In this document: in pieces, positions 42,134-51,024 of the stretch
How positions within the stretch are numbered: position 1 is the stretch's first letter
Layout of the letters: every line of letters starts with the position of its first letter
Translations under genes and position numbers: made by a program
The notes under the pieces: model-generated
Database searches by the model: none
The model's input: the letters and a program-made list of their open reading frames with translations, nothing else
Told to the model about the DNA's origin: nothing
Origin: Hahella sp. HNIBRBA332
GTDB taxonomy: Bacteria > Pseudomonadota > Gammaproteobacteria > Pseudomonadales > Oleiphilaceae
Assembly (NCBI RefSeq): GCF_030719035.1
Contig: NZ_CP132203.1
Span: forward strand, 124,001 to 188,000
DNA: 64,000 nucleotides
Direction of reading: 5' to 3'

Positions 42134-43573
42134 ATGAAAACACCGCTGCTAATTGTTTTTATCCTGCTTTTGAGCGCTCGCGCCTGGGCGGAAGAACCAG
42201 CATTGCCGGCTGGTCTGGGAAGAGATGAACCGCAACTGCCGGCAGGGTTGGGTGAGCCTTCTCCTTCTACTCCAACTGGTGGTGAACCTGATTTGCCTGT
42301 TGGTCTGGATTTGGCGGAGCCCGAGTCGAATGGTAGGGACCAAGGGACAGAGGCAGAGCTGACTGCGGTTCCATGGCAAATGTCCGGCTTTGCGGAAACC
42401 CGACTCGGCGCCCGGTTGCAGGATGATCCGACGCAAAAACGGGCGTCCATAGGCGAAGCGCGCGCCCAATGGCAGGCGGAGGCGTTTCTGGAGTCGGTCA
42501 CGTTTAAGGGCGTGGCGGATTTCCTGTACGACCCGGTACTGGATCATCATCGTATCGATCTTGAGCGCGCCGAAGGCTGGTTGGACTTGCGCGAAGCCAA
42601 CTTTTTGATGCGCCCGGCGGATGCGATGGATATCAAGCTGGGACGTCAGATTCTTACCTGGGGAACTGGCGATCTATTGTTCATCAACGACCTCTTTCCC
42701 AAGGACTGGAACGCGCTGATGATTGGCCGTGACGAGGAGTATCTGAAAGCGCCTTCGGACGCCGCCAAGATATCCCTCTTCAGTGATGTAGTAAATCTGG
42801 ACTGGGTGTACACGCCGCAATTCGACGCGGATCGCTACATTGATGGCGAGCGGATTTCCTACTATAGCGCGAGCAGCGGAGAGATAGTGGGGCGCAATCA
42901 GCCCGTGCAGGTGGAAGGGCGTCAAAACGCCTTGCAGGATGATGAGCTGGCGCTACGGGCGTATCGCCTGTTTGGTCCCTACGAACTGGCCGCCTATTAT
43001 TATCGCGGCTTTTGGAAGAGCCCGGCGGGCGTTAATCCTGACAGCGGCCTGTATACGTTTCCTGAGCTGCAAGTGTGGGGCGCGAGCGTGCGCGGCCCTG
43101 TCGCAGGCGGGGTAGCCAATGCGGAGCTGGGCTACTATGACAGTCTGGAGGATGATCGCGGCGACGATCCCTGGGTGCGCAACAGCGAGTGGCGCGCTTT
43201 ATTGGGCTATGAGCGCGAGCTGCTGCCGGAATTGACTGGCGCGATGCAATTCTATGTAGAGTCCATACAGGATTATGACGCTTTCAGGGCCTCACAGCCG
43301 CCTGGTGCGTACTTGAAGGATAAGCGCCGGGAGGTGGTGACGCTGCGTCTGACCCAGCTTTTAATGAACCAGAATCTGACACTGTCATTGTTCAATTTCT
43401 GGAGCCCCAGCGAGGACGATGGCTACTTGCGTTTAAAAGCGAACTATAAGGTGGACGATCACTGGCGTGTTGAGAGCGGCGCCAATGTTTTCTATGGGGA
43501 AAAAGTGGAAACCTTCTTTGGTCAGCTCAAGGACAACAGCAATCTGTATGTGGCGCTGAGATACGGGTTTTAG
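42134..43573 (+). CDS. DUF1302-like outer-membrane beta-barrel protein
   Basis: A 479-residue precursor. The signal peptide ends at SARAWA. Then comes a short linker with a repeated LPAGLG/LPVGLD element. The rest is a beta-barrel: FAETRLGARL, DIKLGRQILTWGTGDLLFINDLFPKDW (a typical DUF1302 segment) and a C-terminal strand ending in Phe. ATG 42134 is preferred as GGAG lies 7 bases ahead; an in-frame GTG directly after the previous stop would add six residues. It is likely the outer-membrane partner of the RND exporter. Confidence 0.82.
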   Translation: MKTPLLIVFILLLSARAWAEEPALPAGLGRDEPQLPAGLGEPSPSTPTGGEPDLPVGLDLAEPESNGRDQGTEAELTAVPWQMSGFAETRLGARLQDDPTQKRASIGEARAQWQAEAFLESVTFKGVADFLYDPVLDHHRIDLERAEGWLDLREANFLMRPADAMDIKLGRQILTWGTGDLLFINDLFPKDWNALMIGRDEEYLKAPSDAAKISLFSDVVNLDWVYTPQFDADRYIDGERISYYSASSGEIVGRNQPVQVEGRQNALQDDELALRAYRLFGPYELAAYYYRGFWKSPAGVNPDSGLYTFPELQVWGASVRGPVAGGVANAELGYYDSLEDDRGDDPWVRNSEWRALLGYERELLPELTGAMQFYVESIQDYDAFRASQPPGAYLKDKRREVVTLRLTQLLMNQNLTLSLFNFWSPSEDDGYLRLKANYKVDDHWRVESGANVFYGEKVETFFGQLKDNSNLYVALRYGF

Positions 43574-43878
43574 TCGCTTTACTCCCATGAAGAAAATTTC
43601 ATAACTTCGTCAGACCTACGCGGCCAAGGCTTCCAGGCCAATCGGCGGAAAGGATGTGACCTCGGCATGAAGAAACCGGGAAACTTTTATTTTATAGTGC
43701 ATTGGACTTACACGTTTAAGTTCCCGGGGCATGGCGGTTTCTATTATCAATGACTTACCTATAGGTCCATAACTTACCCATAAGTCCGCGCCAGAATGCT
43801 CCCTGTTGTTCCCTGACGGGAACCAACGTGGTTTAAAGCGGTACCTCAATCCAACTTCTATTCAAGTTATACGTCATT
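43574..43878. other. Intergenic region with long stem and repeated operator-like sites
   Basis: No gene is seen. CCGGGAAACTT at 43676-43686 can pair with AAGTTCCCGG at 43718-43727 with one bulged base around a 31-nt loop. Two near-palindromic elements of the form ACTTACC-YATA-RGTCC stand at 43753 and 43772, a 19-bp period, about 100 bases ahead of the next gene. Confidence 0.5.
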
Positions 43879-46200
43879 ATGAAACGAATTTCCGTATTGG
43901 CGGCGCTGTTATCCATGGCGTTGCAACCAACCTGGGCGGCGTCCGTGAATGTGCAGCTGGTGCAAGTCACCGTTGGCGACGACCTGTATCTGATCGATCC
44001 CGCCACGTTGGCGGTGACTGTGCAGGTGAATCAAACTCAATCTCCCGCCTCTGCGGCGGCGTTTGCTGCTGATGATGTCAAAAATGTGGTGTTTGTGGAG
44101 GGAGACCAGCGCCATTGGCGTATCGCCCTGGCAGACAACGCATTTGACGTCAAAGTCGCTGTTGATCATGGCGCTCTGACGTTCGCCATCAGCGCCGACA
44201 AGCCGAAGACGCAGATTGACTGGCCGATGTCGGTGGCGCGTCAGGTGTCCGCTTATGGCCTGCCATTGGGCGAAGGCTTTTATATCCCGGCCGATGATGC
44301 GGCATGGGCGGACTGGTTGCAGGAAAAGTACGATGAGTCGGCGTTGACCGAGCTGCTGTCCATGCCGTTTTGGACGGAAGTGCGCGCCGGCGGCAACGGG
44401 CAAGCGGGTTATTCGCTGACCTGGACGTTGGAGAATCCCTTCAATACCGCCATGACTTTCGATCGGGACGAGGGCGCTTTGCGTCTGGGCGTGAGCCACG
44501 AATTCTCGCCGTTGATGCCGGATCGGCCCTATGTGGTGCGGGTGCGAACAGGAGTGGCCACCCCTGTCGCCGGCGCCTTGGCTTATCGCGAGTTGCTGGA
44601 GCGTCAAGGATTGCTGACGCTGGACGATAAACTCGCGCAAAACCCCAATGTAGCCAAGCTGGCTGGCGCACCGCATATTTATCTGTGGAGCAGCGGCCTG
44701 ATCAAGCCGGAGGACATTAAGAGCTGGCGTCCTTTCGTGCGCGAATTCGCCGCCAAGTATCAGACGCAAGGACATCTCGCGCAAAAACTCTGGGCGCAAT
44801 GTGATAAAGAGGCGCGCAAGATGTTTACCCAGGCCTTCAAGGAAGCGAAGGGCGATGTGGGGTTTGTTTCGAACTACTCTCGCGACGCCATTGTCAGGGC
44901 GGTGAATGAGGCGTTGATCAAAGCAATCGATGCGCCGGCGCAGCATCCTTTGCCAGGCGGACATGACCCGGCGATGGAAGTGCTGCGGGGCGACGCCATG
45001 CGCACGGCGATGCAACAGGCGTTCGGCGCCATGATGACTCAGCTGGAATCCTGGGGCGGCGGTTTCTCCACCGACACCATCGCTGCGCTGCGCAAGGCCG
45101 GGCTGACCAGCGCCTGGTTAGGCGCCAACGATTGGCTGGATGCCTTGTGGCATCCGCAATCCGTGAATGAGGCGAAGGCGGCGGGCTATCTGGTAGGCGC
45201 TTACGACAGCTACGGCAGCATTCATGCGCCGGACGAACCGCGTACCTGGTTGACCGCCCAGGTTGGCCGTGAGAATTGGGAAAAGGCGCCATATCGACGG
45301 GAAGACGGCAGTATTGTCTCCGGGTTCTCCAGTGTGGGCGCCTACGCCAACCCCTTGGCGATTGAAGAGTATGCGGAGCAGCGCATGACCGCGGTGACGC
45401 GTGAGGCCAAGCTCAACAGCCTGTTCCTGGATGTGGACGCCACCGGCATGATCTACGAAGACTACACGGAGGGGCGTAAAACCAACGAAGCTCAGGATGT
45501 GGCGGCGCGTATGCAACGTTTGAATTTCCCGCGGGAAAAGCTGGCGCTGGTCACGGGTAGCGAAGGCGGCTCCGCCTTGTTTGCGAACGCCATTGAGTTC
45601 GCTCATGGTATGACCATCACGCCGTTCAGCTGGACAGATCCGGATACCGGCAAAAACCGCCAGTCCACCTATTACCGCGGAAATTACTGGCCGCCTGAGG
45701 CGCCCTCGCTGTTCTTTGCAACCAAGCCGATCAAGCCGGCGCTGCGCAATATTTACTACAACCCCGCCTATCGTTTGCCGCTGTATCAACTGGCGTTGCA
45801 CGATAGCGTGGTGGCGACCCTGCACTGGGAATACTCCTCGCTGAAGTTTAAAGAAACCCGCGTGGACGTGGGGCTGCTGCAGTTGTTGTACATGATTCCG
45901 CCGATGTACCATCTGAACGCGGCGAATCTGAAGCGCGACCTGCCTGTGATCGCCGCCTACGATAAAGTGTTCCGTCCCTGGCATGAAAAGCTTTACAGCA
46001 CACGCATGACAGGGTTTGAGTTCCTGTCGCAGGATCGTCTGTTGCAGTCCACTCGCTTTGCGGACGGTACGACGATTACCGCGAATTTTTCTTCTCAGGA
46101 GCGTAAAACGGGGCAATCCGCCTTACCGGCCCAGACGGTGGCGATTGTGGCGCCTGATGGCGTCCGCAGTCTGATTCCGTTGCGAGAGATGCTGCAATAA
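43879..46200 (+). CDS. Secreted glycoside hydrolase, GH101-related
   Basis: A 773-residue secreted protein with a signal peptide ending near PTWAA. A beta-sandwich-like N-terminal part is followed by a TIM-barrel-like part with SAWLGANDWLDALWHP, GAYDSYGSIHAPDE, SLFLDVDATGMIYEDYTEGR and LALVTGSEGG. These segments are in keeping with GH101-related enzymes, where an Asp on the FLDVDATG strand would be the nucleophile. This suggests cleavage of an alpha-linked sugar polymer or glycan, but the substrate is unknown. Cotranscription with the SIMPL gene is likely as the gap is 15 bp. Confidence 0.65.
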   Translation: MKRISVLAALLSMALQPTWAASVNVQLVQVTVGDDLYLIDPATLAVTVQVNQTQSPASAAAFAADDVKNVVFVEGDQRHWRIALADNAFDVKVAVDHGALTFAISADKPKTQIDWPMSVARQVSAYGLPLGEGFYIPADDAAWADWLQEKYDESALTELLSMPFWTEVRAGGNGQAGYSLTWTLENPFNTAMTFDRDEGALRLGVSHEFSPLMPDRPYVVRVRTGVATPVAGALAYRELLERQGLLTLDDKLAQNPNVAKLAGAPHIYLWSSGLIKPEDIKSWRPFVREFAAKYQTQGHLAQKLWAQCDKEARKMFTQAFKEAKGDVGFVSNYSRDAIVRAVNEALIKAIDAPAQHPLPGGHDPAMEVLRGDAMRTAMQQAFGAMMTQLESWGGGFSTDTIAALRKAGLTSAWLGANDWLDALWHPQSVNEAKAAGYLVGAYDSYGSIHAPDEPRTWLTAQVGRENWEKAPYRREDGSIVSGFSSVGAYANPLAIEEYAEQRMTAVTREAKLNSLFLDVDATGMIYEDYTEGRKTNEAQDVAARMQRLNFPREKLALVTGSEGGSALFANAIEFAHGMTITPFSWTDPDTGKNRQSTYYRGNYWPPEAPSLFFATKPIKPALRNIYYNPAYRLPLYQLALHDSVVATLHWEYSSLKFKETRVDVGLLQLLYMIPPMYHLNAANLKRDLPVIAAYDKVFRPWHEKLYSTRMTGFEFLSQDRLLQSTRFADGTTITANFSSQERKTGQSALPAQTVAIVAPDGVRSLIPLREMLQ

Positions 46201-46215
46201 CTGGAGAGCTAGAGC

Positions 46216-46881
46216 ATGAGCGAAAAATATCCCGATAGAATCACCATGGAAACCGTGGAGAAGGTGAAAGTGTCTCCTGACGCGGCGACGCTGGCGCTCA
46301 AGGTGTCGGGGGAATCTTCGGTGTTCACCACCGAAGCGCTGAAGAAGCTGAAAGATGTCAAAGGCCTTATCGATGGCTTGAAGCGGCTGGGAGTGGATGA
46401 AAGTAAGTTATCCCTTGAAAATATCCGCGTGACCTCTAAATCCGGCATGTTCGCCGGGGCTTCATCGGTGACGTTCACGCTCAAGCTGCAATCATTGGCT
46501 ATCGCTGATGTGCCGCAAACTTTGTCTTTGGCGGCGACCACGAAGAATATCTCACTGGAAGACATCCAGTGGGAATATTCCTATCTGGAGACCAGGAAGC
46601 TGGAGATCATGAAGTCCGCCGCCAGGGAAAACAAGCAGCAGGCGTTGGAACTGGCGGACGCCCTGGGCGTCCGCCTGATCGCCGTACACAGCCTCTACCC
46701 GAAATGGGACGAGCCTAACCGCCAGGCGATGGCGGGGCTGACGCGCAGCCGCAGCCTGATGAAAGCCAGAGGGCCGGGAGGAGGCGATGACAACGAAGGC
46801 TTTGAACTGGCGATCAATCACTCGGATTACCTGGAGGTCCTCATCAAAGCGGAGTATCGAGTCTCGGAATTCGCTGTTTAG
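46216..46881 (+). CDS. SIMPL-domain (DUF541) protein
   Basis: A 221-residue protein of the SIMPL family: VKVSPDAATLALKVSGESSVFTTEAL at the start, GVDESKLSLENIRVTS, and the helix ESAARENKQQALELADALGV region near 135-155. It lacks a signal peptide, unlike many relatives, and so may be cytoplasmic. The role of the family is ill defined. It follows the glycosidase gene closely. Confidence 0.8.
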   Translation: MSEKYPDRITMETVEKVKVSPDAATLALKVSGESSVFTTEALKKLKDVKGLIDGLKRLGVDESKLSLENIRVTSKSGMFAGASSVTFTLKLQSLAIADVPQTLSLAATTKNISLEDIQWEYSYLETRKLEIMKSAARENKQQALELADALGVRLIAVHSLYPKWDEPNRQAMAGLTRSRSLMKARGPGGGDDNEGFELAINHSDYLEVLIKAEYRVSEFAV

Positions 46882-46893
46882 TCTGCAGCGTCC

Positions 46894-47694
46894 TTAAGGT
46901 TGATAGCGAGCGATGATTTCCTGTAGTTCGCCGGACTCTTTCAGATCCTGCAGTACGGCGTCAATATCGGCCAGTAATTGCTTGCGCTGTGGCGTCACGG
47001 CGAAACGATACCACACGGTGCTGACGTCCTGCTCTGAGAGGACGAATTTATTACCCAGGCGTTTCTCCTTGATCAGCCAAAGACCAACCATTTCATTGAT
47101 AACGGCCCCGTCGACCCGGTCCGGCGTTTTCAGGAGATGCGTCAGCATGATGCTCTCGCTGTAATCTTCCTGACGTTCAATCAAACCTTCTTCGAAGTAG
47201 GGGTCCAGTAGGGGATAGTGGTAGCCGAAACGCACCACCAGGGTCATGCCTATCAATTCCTCTACTTTCTTAAACTGCAAGTTGCGGTCACGCAGGGAAA
47301 AAATCACGTCGCGATGGGGAATCACCGGTTTCGACCATAGGAATTTCGCTGGCGCTTTCGTCCACTCCCGGGCCAGGGGAACGACTTCTACATCGCCGGC
47401 GGCGACCATACTGTCAACTCGCTTGCGAGGCAGGGCCATTAACTTGAGTTGGTAATTGCGCCGGCTCGCCACGGTGGCCAGCACCTCATACATAATGCCT
47501 TGCGGCTGATTGTGTTCGTCGTAGTAGGTGAATGGCGGAAACCCCCCGCCATCGCTCATATTGAACCTGATTAACCTGCTTTCCGGTGCGTTGGTCTCGG
47601 CGTCCTGCGCATGTACGGTCGGGAGCAAAAGCAACCATTGCGCGATGACGGCCAACAATACGGCGCGGCGCCACGGATGATTAAAAAAGTTCAT
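46894..47694 (-). CDS. Orphan periplasmic solute-binding protein, SBP_bac_3 type
   Basis: A 266-residue precursor with a signal peptide (AVLLAVIAQWLLLLPTVHA) and mature domain GGGFPPFTYYDEHNQPQGIMYEVLATVA, then GDVEVVPLAREWTKAPAKFLWSKPVI. It matches the amino-acid-binding-like family but has no transporter genes beside it. The gene is convergent with the SIMPL gene, 12 bp apart. Confidence 0.8.
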   Translation of the reverse strand: MNFFNHPWRRAVLLAVIAQWLLLLPTVHAQDAETNAPESRLIRFNMSDGGGFPPFTYYDEHNQPQGIMYEVLATVASRRNYQLKLMALPRKRVDSMVAAGDVEVVPLAREWTKAPAKFLWSKPVIPHRDVIFSLRDRNLQFKKVEELIGMTLVVRFGYHYPLLDPYFEEGLIERQEDYSESIMLTHLLKTPDRVDGAVINEMVGLWLIKEKRLGNKFVLSEQDVSTVWYRFAVTPQRKQLLADIDAVLQDLKESGELQEIIARYQP

Positions 47695-47905
47695 TGTTCT
47701 ATCATCGCCCCTTCGTCATGCGCTAAAAAACAGGCATTACTTGCCCAGAAAAACAGAGCGCTCATGGGAGCTTATTATTTCCGGACTTAAGCATGTGACG
47801 TTGTCTTGCATTTAATTCTAGCCGTATTCCCAGAGAGCGTGTAATCAGCGGGGTTTTATTTGGCGACAATCAATAACCATTGAAAACTGTTAAGGTCTTT
47901 CGTGT

Positions 47906-48433
47906 ATGGAAATAGTGTATTACGTGGCCGCCAGTCTTGACGGCTATATCGCCGATCCTCAAGGAAAGGTGGACTGGCTGGCGTCAGTGGCGGATGAAAA
48001 TGAAGACTATGGCTACGAGACGTTTTACAACAGCGTTGATGCGTTAGTCATGGGGAGCAAGACTTATCTTAAAGTTCTGGAGTTGGGCGCCTGGCCATAC
48101 GAAGGGAAGCCAGTATGGGTTTTCTCGCGGCAGGAGGAATTGAAGCACGCCCCCGGAGTGGAGCGTTGCACTGGCGACCCGTCTACCTTGTTGGCGCATT
48201 TCCGCGCTTTGGACTACAAGCGAATCTGGCTGGTGGGCGGCGGCGAGCTGTTGGCCTCCTTCCAGGAAGAAGATCTGGTGGACGAGTATATTATTTCCTA
48301 TGTACCTGTTTTACTGGGCCGGGGCATTCCGCTGTTTCCCCCCGTAGACGCCTGCGCGCGCCTGGACTTTCAGTTGGCGGAGACCTTCCCCAGCGGGCTG
48401 GTGCAGATGCGTTATAAGCGTATATGCGATTGA
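47906..48433 (+). CDS. RibD-C/dihydrofolate-reductase-fold protein
   Basis: A 175-residue member of the dihydrofolate-reductase-like family (RibD C-terminal domain). VYYVAASLDGYIADPQGKVDWL is the typical start, ALVMGSKTYLKVLELGAWPY the middle and KRIWLVGGGELLASFQEEDLVDEYIISYVPVLLGRGIPLFP the nucleotide-binding end. It probably uses NADPH on an unknown substrate and does not replace FolA. Single gene. Confidence 0.9.
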   Translation: MEIVYYVAASLDGYIADPQGKVDWLASVADENEDYGYETFYNSVDALVMGSKTYLKVLELGAWPYEGKPVWVFSRQEELKHAPGVERCTGDPSTLLAHFRALDYKRIWLVGGGELLASFQEEDLVDEYIISYVPVLLGRGIPLFPPVDACARLDFQLAETFPSGLVQMRYKRICD

Positions 48434-48571
48434 AATTTATAATTAAATGACGGAAAGTCACGAGAAACGGCGCTTTATGCCCGTGCGTCGTCTCATCTCC
48501 AGACGCCCGGCCTATACTGTGTAACTGACGTATGAACATTCGCTAGCTCGCTCAAACTCATGGAGACAACC

Positions 48572-49144
48572 ATGGCATTACCCGAACGCGTGGCAAAATG
48601 GCACATCAAGCTGGACGATGACCAAATGACTGTAGCGGAAGCATTCGCCAGCATCCAGAGCATTGCTCTGAAACAGGAAGACATCCCGCTGATTATTCAG
48701 TTGGTGGAGAACCCCAAATTCGATATCCCCGGCGTTAACTTGTTCAACGGCGCCACCGGCCTGAAAGCGCATGATTATATCCACGTCCTGCTGGGTCGGG
48801 GCGTGTTACCGAAAGACGAGGCCTTCGTGCTTGGCTTCACTATGGGCAGCACCAACCGGGTGACGACGACGGAAGAACGCTTGTACAGCTTCTTCGCCAA
48901 GTATCTCTATCCCAAGGTGTATCAGATGAACGACGAAGACCTGCAGGTTTTTAAAGATGCTGTGCGACTGGGCTATGTATCTGACTGTACGCCACTGGAC
49001 ACGGTGGATTTCGAAGAGTATTCAAGTTACACCTTGAAGGACGCCCGCGAGGCGATTGGCCTGGAGGCAGACCTGCTGAAGGCGTACTACGCCATCGAGA
49101 AGAAGCGTTATCCCGACAGCCGGGAGTCGCAGCGGAACCTTTAA
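48572..49144 (+). CDS. Coq4-like protein
   Basis: A 190-residue protein. Residues around 65-90 hold NLFNGATGLKAHDYIHVLLGRG, giving the metal motif HDxxH followed after 11 residues by Glu, which is the hallmark of Coq4. Coq4 supports ubiquinone synthesis; bacterial homologues are little studied. ATG 48572 is chosen because GGAG lies 6 bases ahead; ATG 48560 adds four residues. It lies 50 bp upstream of the ABC operon and could be its first gene. Confidence 0.65.
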   Translation: MALPERVAKWHIKLDDDQMTVAEAFASIQSIALKQEDIPLIIQLVENPKFDIPGVNLFNGATGLKAHDYIHVLLGRGVLPKDEAFVLGFTMGSTNRVTTTEERLYSFFAKYLYPKVYQMNDEDLQVFKDAVRLGYVSDCTPLDTVDFEEYSSYTLKDAREAIGLEADLLKAYYAIEKKRYPDSRESQRNL

Positions 49145-49194
49145 GCGGCGGACGCCGACAGCAACCATTCAATAATTATTAATAAGGGATTTAG

Positions 49195-50016
49195 ATGAAA
49201 AGACCCGCCATGCTGGGCCTGTTCGCCCAGCCGCCGCAACTGTTGAACGTGGTTCTGGCGCTGGCGCCATTTGTGATATTGATCGCGACCTATCTTATTG
49301 CTTCCGATATCCGTCTGGCCGATAACCCCAGCGACAAACTGCTGCCCAGCCTGCAGCAGATGGGGGACGCCCTTCACCGACTCGCCTTTGAGCCGGACCG
49401 GCGCAGCGGCGACTATGTGTTCTGGGCGGACACGCTGGCCAGCTTGCAACGCCTGGCGATAGGACTGGCGCTTTCCACCCTGGTAGCGCTGATCATTGGT
49501 CTCAACATGGGGGCGTTCAACGGCCTCTATTCCCTGGGCAATCCCATTCTTACCTTCATTGCGATGATTCCTCCGCTGGCGTTGCTGCCGATATTGTTCA
49601 TTTCCCTGGGCATTGGCGAGCTGGGTAAGGTCGCGCTTATTTTTATCGGGGTCTTTCCCATCATGACCCGGGACATGGCGCTGTCCGTGCGCAGCTTTCC
49701 TCGCGAACAGGTGGTGAAAGCCAAAACGCTCGGCGCTTCCGATCTGGCGGTGGTTTACAAAATATTGCTGCCGCAGATGATGCCGCGTCTGATTACGGCG
49801 TTACGTCTGAGCATTGGCTCCGCGTGGCTGTTTCTCATCGCCTCTGAAGCCATCGCGGCGACGGAAGGACTGGGATACCGCATCTTCCTGGTGCGGCGTT
49901 ATTTGAGCATGGATGTGATCATTCCCTACGTCATGTGGATCACTTTGCTGGGCTTTATGATGGATTGGGCGCTGCGCTTGATTTTGAAGTGGCGCTACAA
50001 GTGGTACGAACAATAG
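49195..50016 (+). CDS. ABC transporter permease, SsuC/TauC type
   Basis: A 273-residue permease with six helices. The coupling loop EQVVKAKTLGASDLAVVYKILLPQMMPRLITALRLSIGSAWLFLIASE is the BPD_transp_1 signature that contacts the ATPase, and it is most like nitrate/sulfonate/taurine transporters. It starts the eight-gene ABC-OmpA-VWA-TelA operon. Confidence 0.92.
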   Translation: MKRPAMLGLFAQPPQLLNVVLALAPFVILIATYLIASDIRLADNPSDKLLPSLQQMGDALHRLAFEPDRRSGDYVFWADTLASLQRLAIGLALSTLVALIIGLNMGAFNGLYSLGNPILTFIAMIPPLALLPILFISLGIGELGKVALIFIGVFPIMTRDMALSVRSFPREQVVKAKTLGASDLAVVYKILLPQMMPRLITALRLSIGSAWLFLIASEAIAATEGLGYRIFLVRRYLSMDVIIPYVMWITLLGFMMDWALRLILKWRYKWYEQ

Positions 50017-50122
50017 CGGGAATCGAGCGGGACCCGCGTTTGCGGACTACCCTGATTGAATGCGGACATAGCGGAACGGACCGGCGCAGGCCGGCGACGC
50101 TTGAATCTTAGGATTGGAAACG

Positions 50123-51007
50123 ATGCAGCCATTGCTTCACATAGAAGACGTATACAAGCAGTACGGTGAGAAACAAGTGCTCGACAATATTGACTTGTCG
50201 GTGCGCAAAGGCGAGTTCTGTACCGTGGTCGGGCCCAGCGGCTGTGGCAAGTCCACGCTGTTACGACTCATCCTCGGGCAGGAACAGCCGACTTCCGGCA
50301 AAGTGGAGATAGCGGGGGCTCCGGCGCTGTTGCCGGACCTTAGTCGCGGTATTGTGTATCAACGTTATTCCCTGTTTCCCAATCGCACTGTGCTGGAAAA
50401 CGTCATGCTGGGCAAGACGTTGACGCAAGGACAATGGTGGAACCCCTGGTATCGCAACAAGGCCCACGAAGAAGAGGCCATGGCGATGCTGGCCCAGGTG
50501 CGTCTGGCGGATGCGGCGCGCAAGTATCCCCACGAATTGTCCGGCGGCATGCAACAGCGGGTGGCTATCGCCCAGGCGCTGATCATGAAACCGCCCATTC
50601 TGCTGATGGACGAACCCTTCGGGGCCCTGGATCCGGATACTCGCGCTGACTTGCAGGTGCATCTGCTGGAGTTGTGGGAAAAGGAGCAGCTGACGGTGTT
50701 CTTTGTGACTCACGATATGCATGAGGCCTGCCTGCTGGGCACGCGGCTGTTGGTGCTGTCCCAATACTATTCCGATGACCGGGGCGATCGTCATTTCGCC
50801 GGTCGGGGAGGCAAAATTGTCGCGGACCACCCGCTACCGAAGGTGGCCACCAGCCGTGAAGTCATGCACACGGACGCCTTTAAAGAATTAATAGAACAAG
50901 TGAAGCAGGAAGGATTTGATCCTGAATTTCTGCAACACGTCAAAGATTTCAACCTCAAACATCCGGACTCATTCCAAACCTTGCTGGATGCGGAATATCG
51001 ACGGTAA
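50123..51007 (+). CDS. ABC transporter ATPase, SsuB/TauB type
   Basis: A 294-residue ATPase. Walker A GPSGCGKST is at about residues 37-45, the signature LSGGMQQRVAIAQAL at 140-154 and Walker B ILLMDEPFGALD at 160-171. A C-terminal extension of about 50 residues follows the usual domain. ATG 50123 is chosen, as an earlier TTG has no support. It energises the upstream permease. Confidence 0.92.
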   Translation: MQPLLHIEDVYKQYGEKQVLDNIDLSVRKGEFCTVVGPSGCGKSTLLRLILGQEQPTSGKVEIAGAPALLPDLSRGIVYQRYSLFPNRTVLENVMLGKTLTQGQWWNPWYRNKAHEEEAMAMLAQVRLADAARKYPHELSGGMQQRVAIAQALIMKPPILLMDEPFGALDPDTRADLQVHLLELWEKEQLTVFFVTHDMHEACLLGTRLLVLSQYYSDDRGDRHFAGRGGKIVADHPLPKVATSREVMHTDAFKELIEQVKQEGFDPEFLQHVKDFNLKHPDSFQTLLDAEYRR

Positions 51008-51024
51008 GTTATAAGGAATCCATT

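Noticed and set aside
50017..50122. Terminator or operon break between permease and ATPase genes
   Set aside because: The 106-bp gap is GC-rich but shows no stem followed by T residues, so the operon is treated as continuous.
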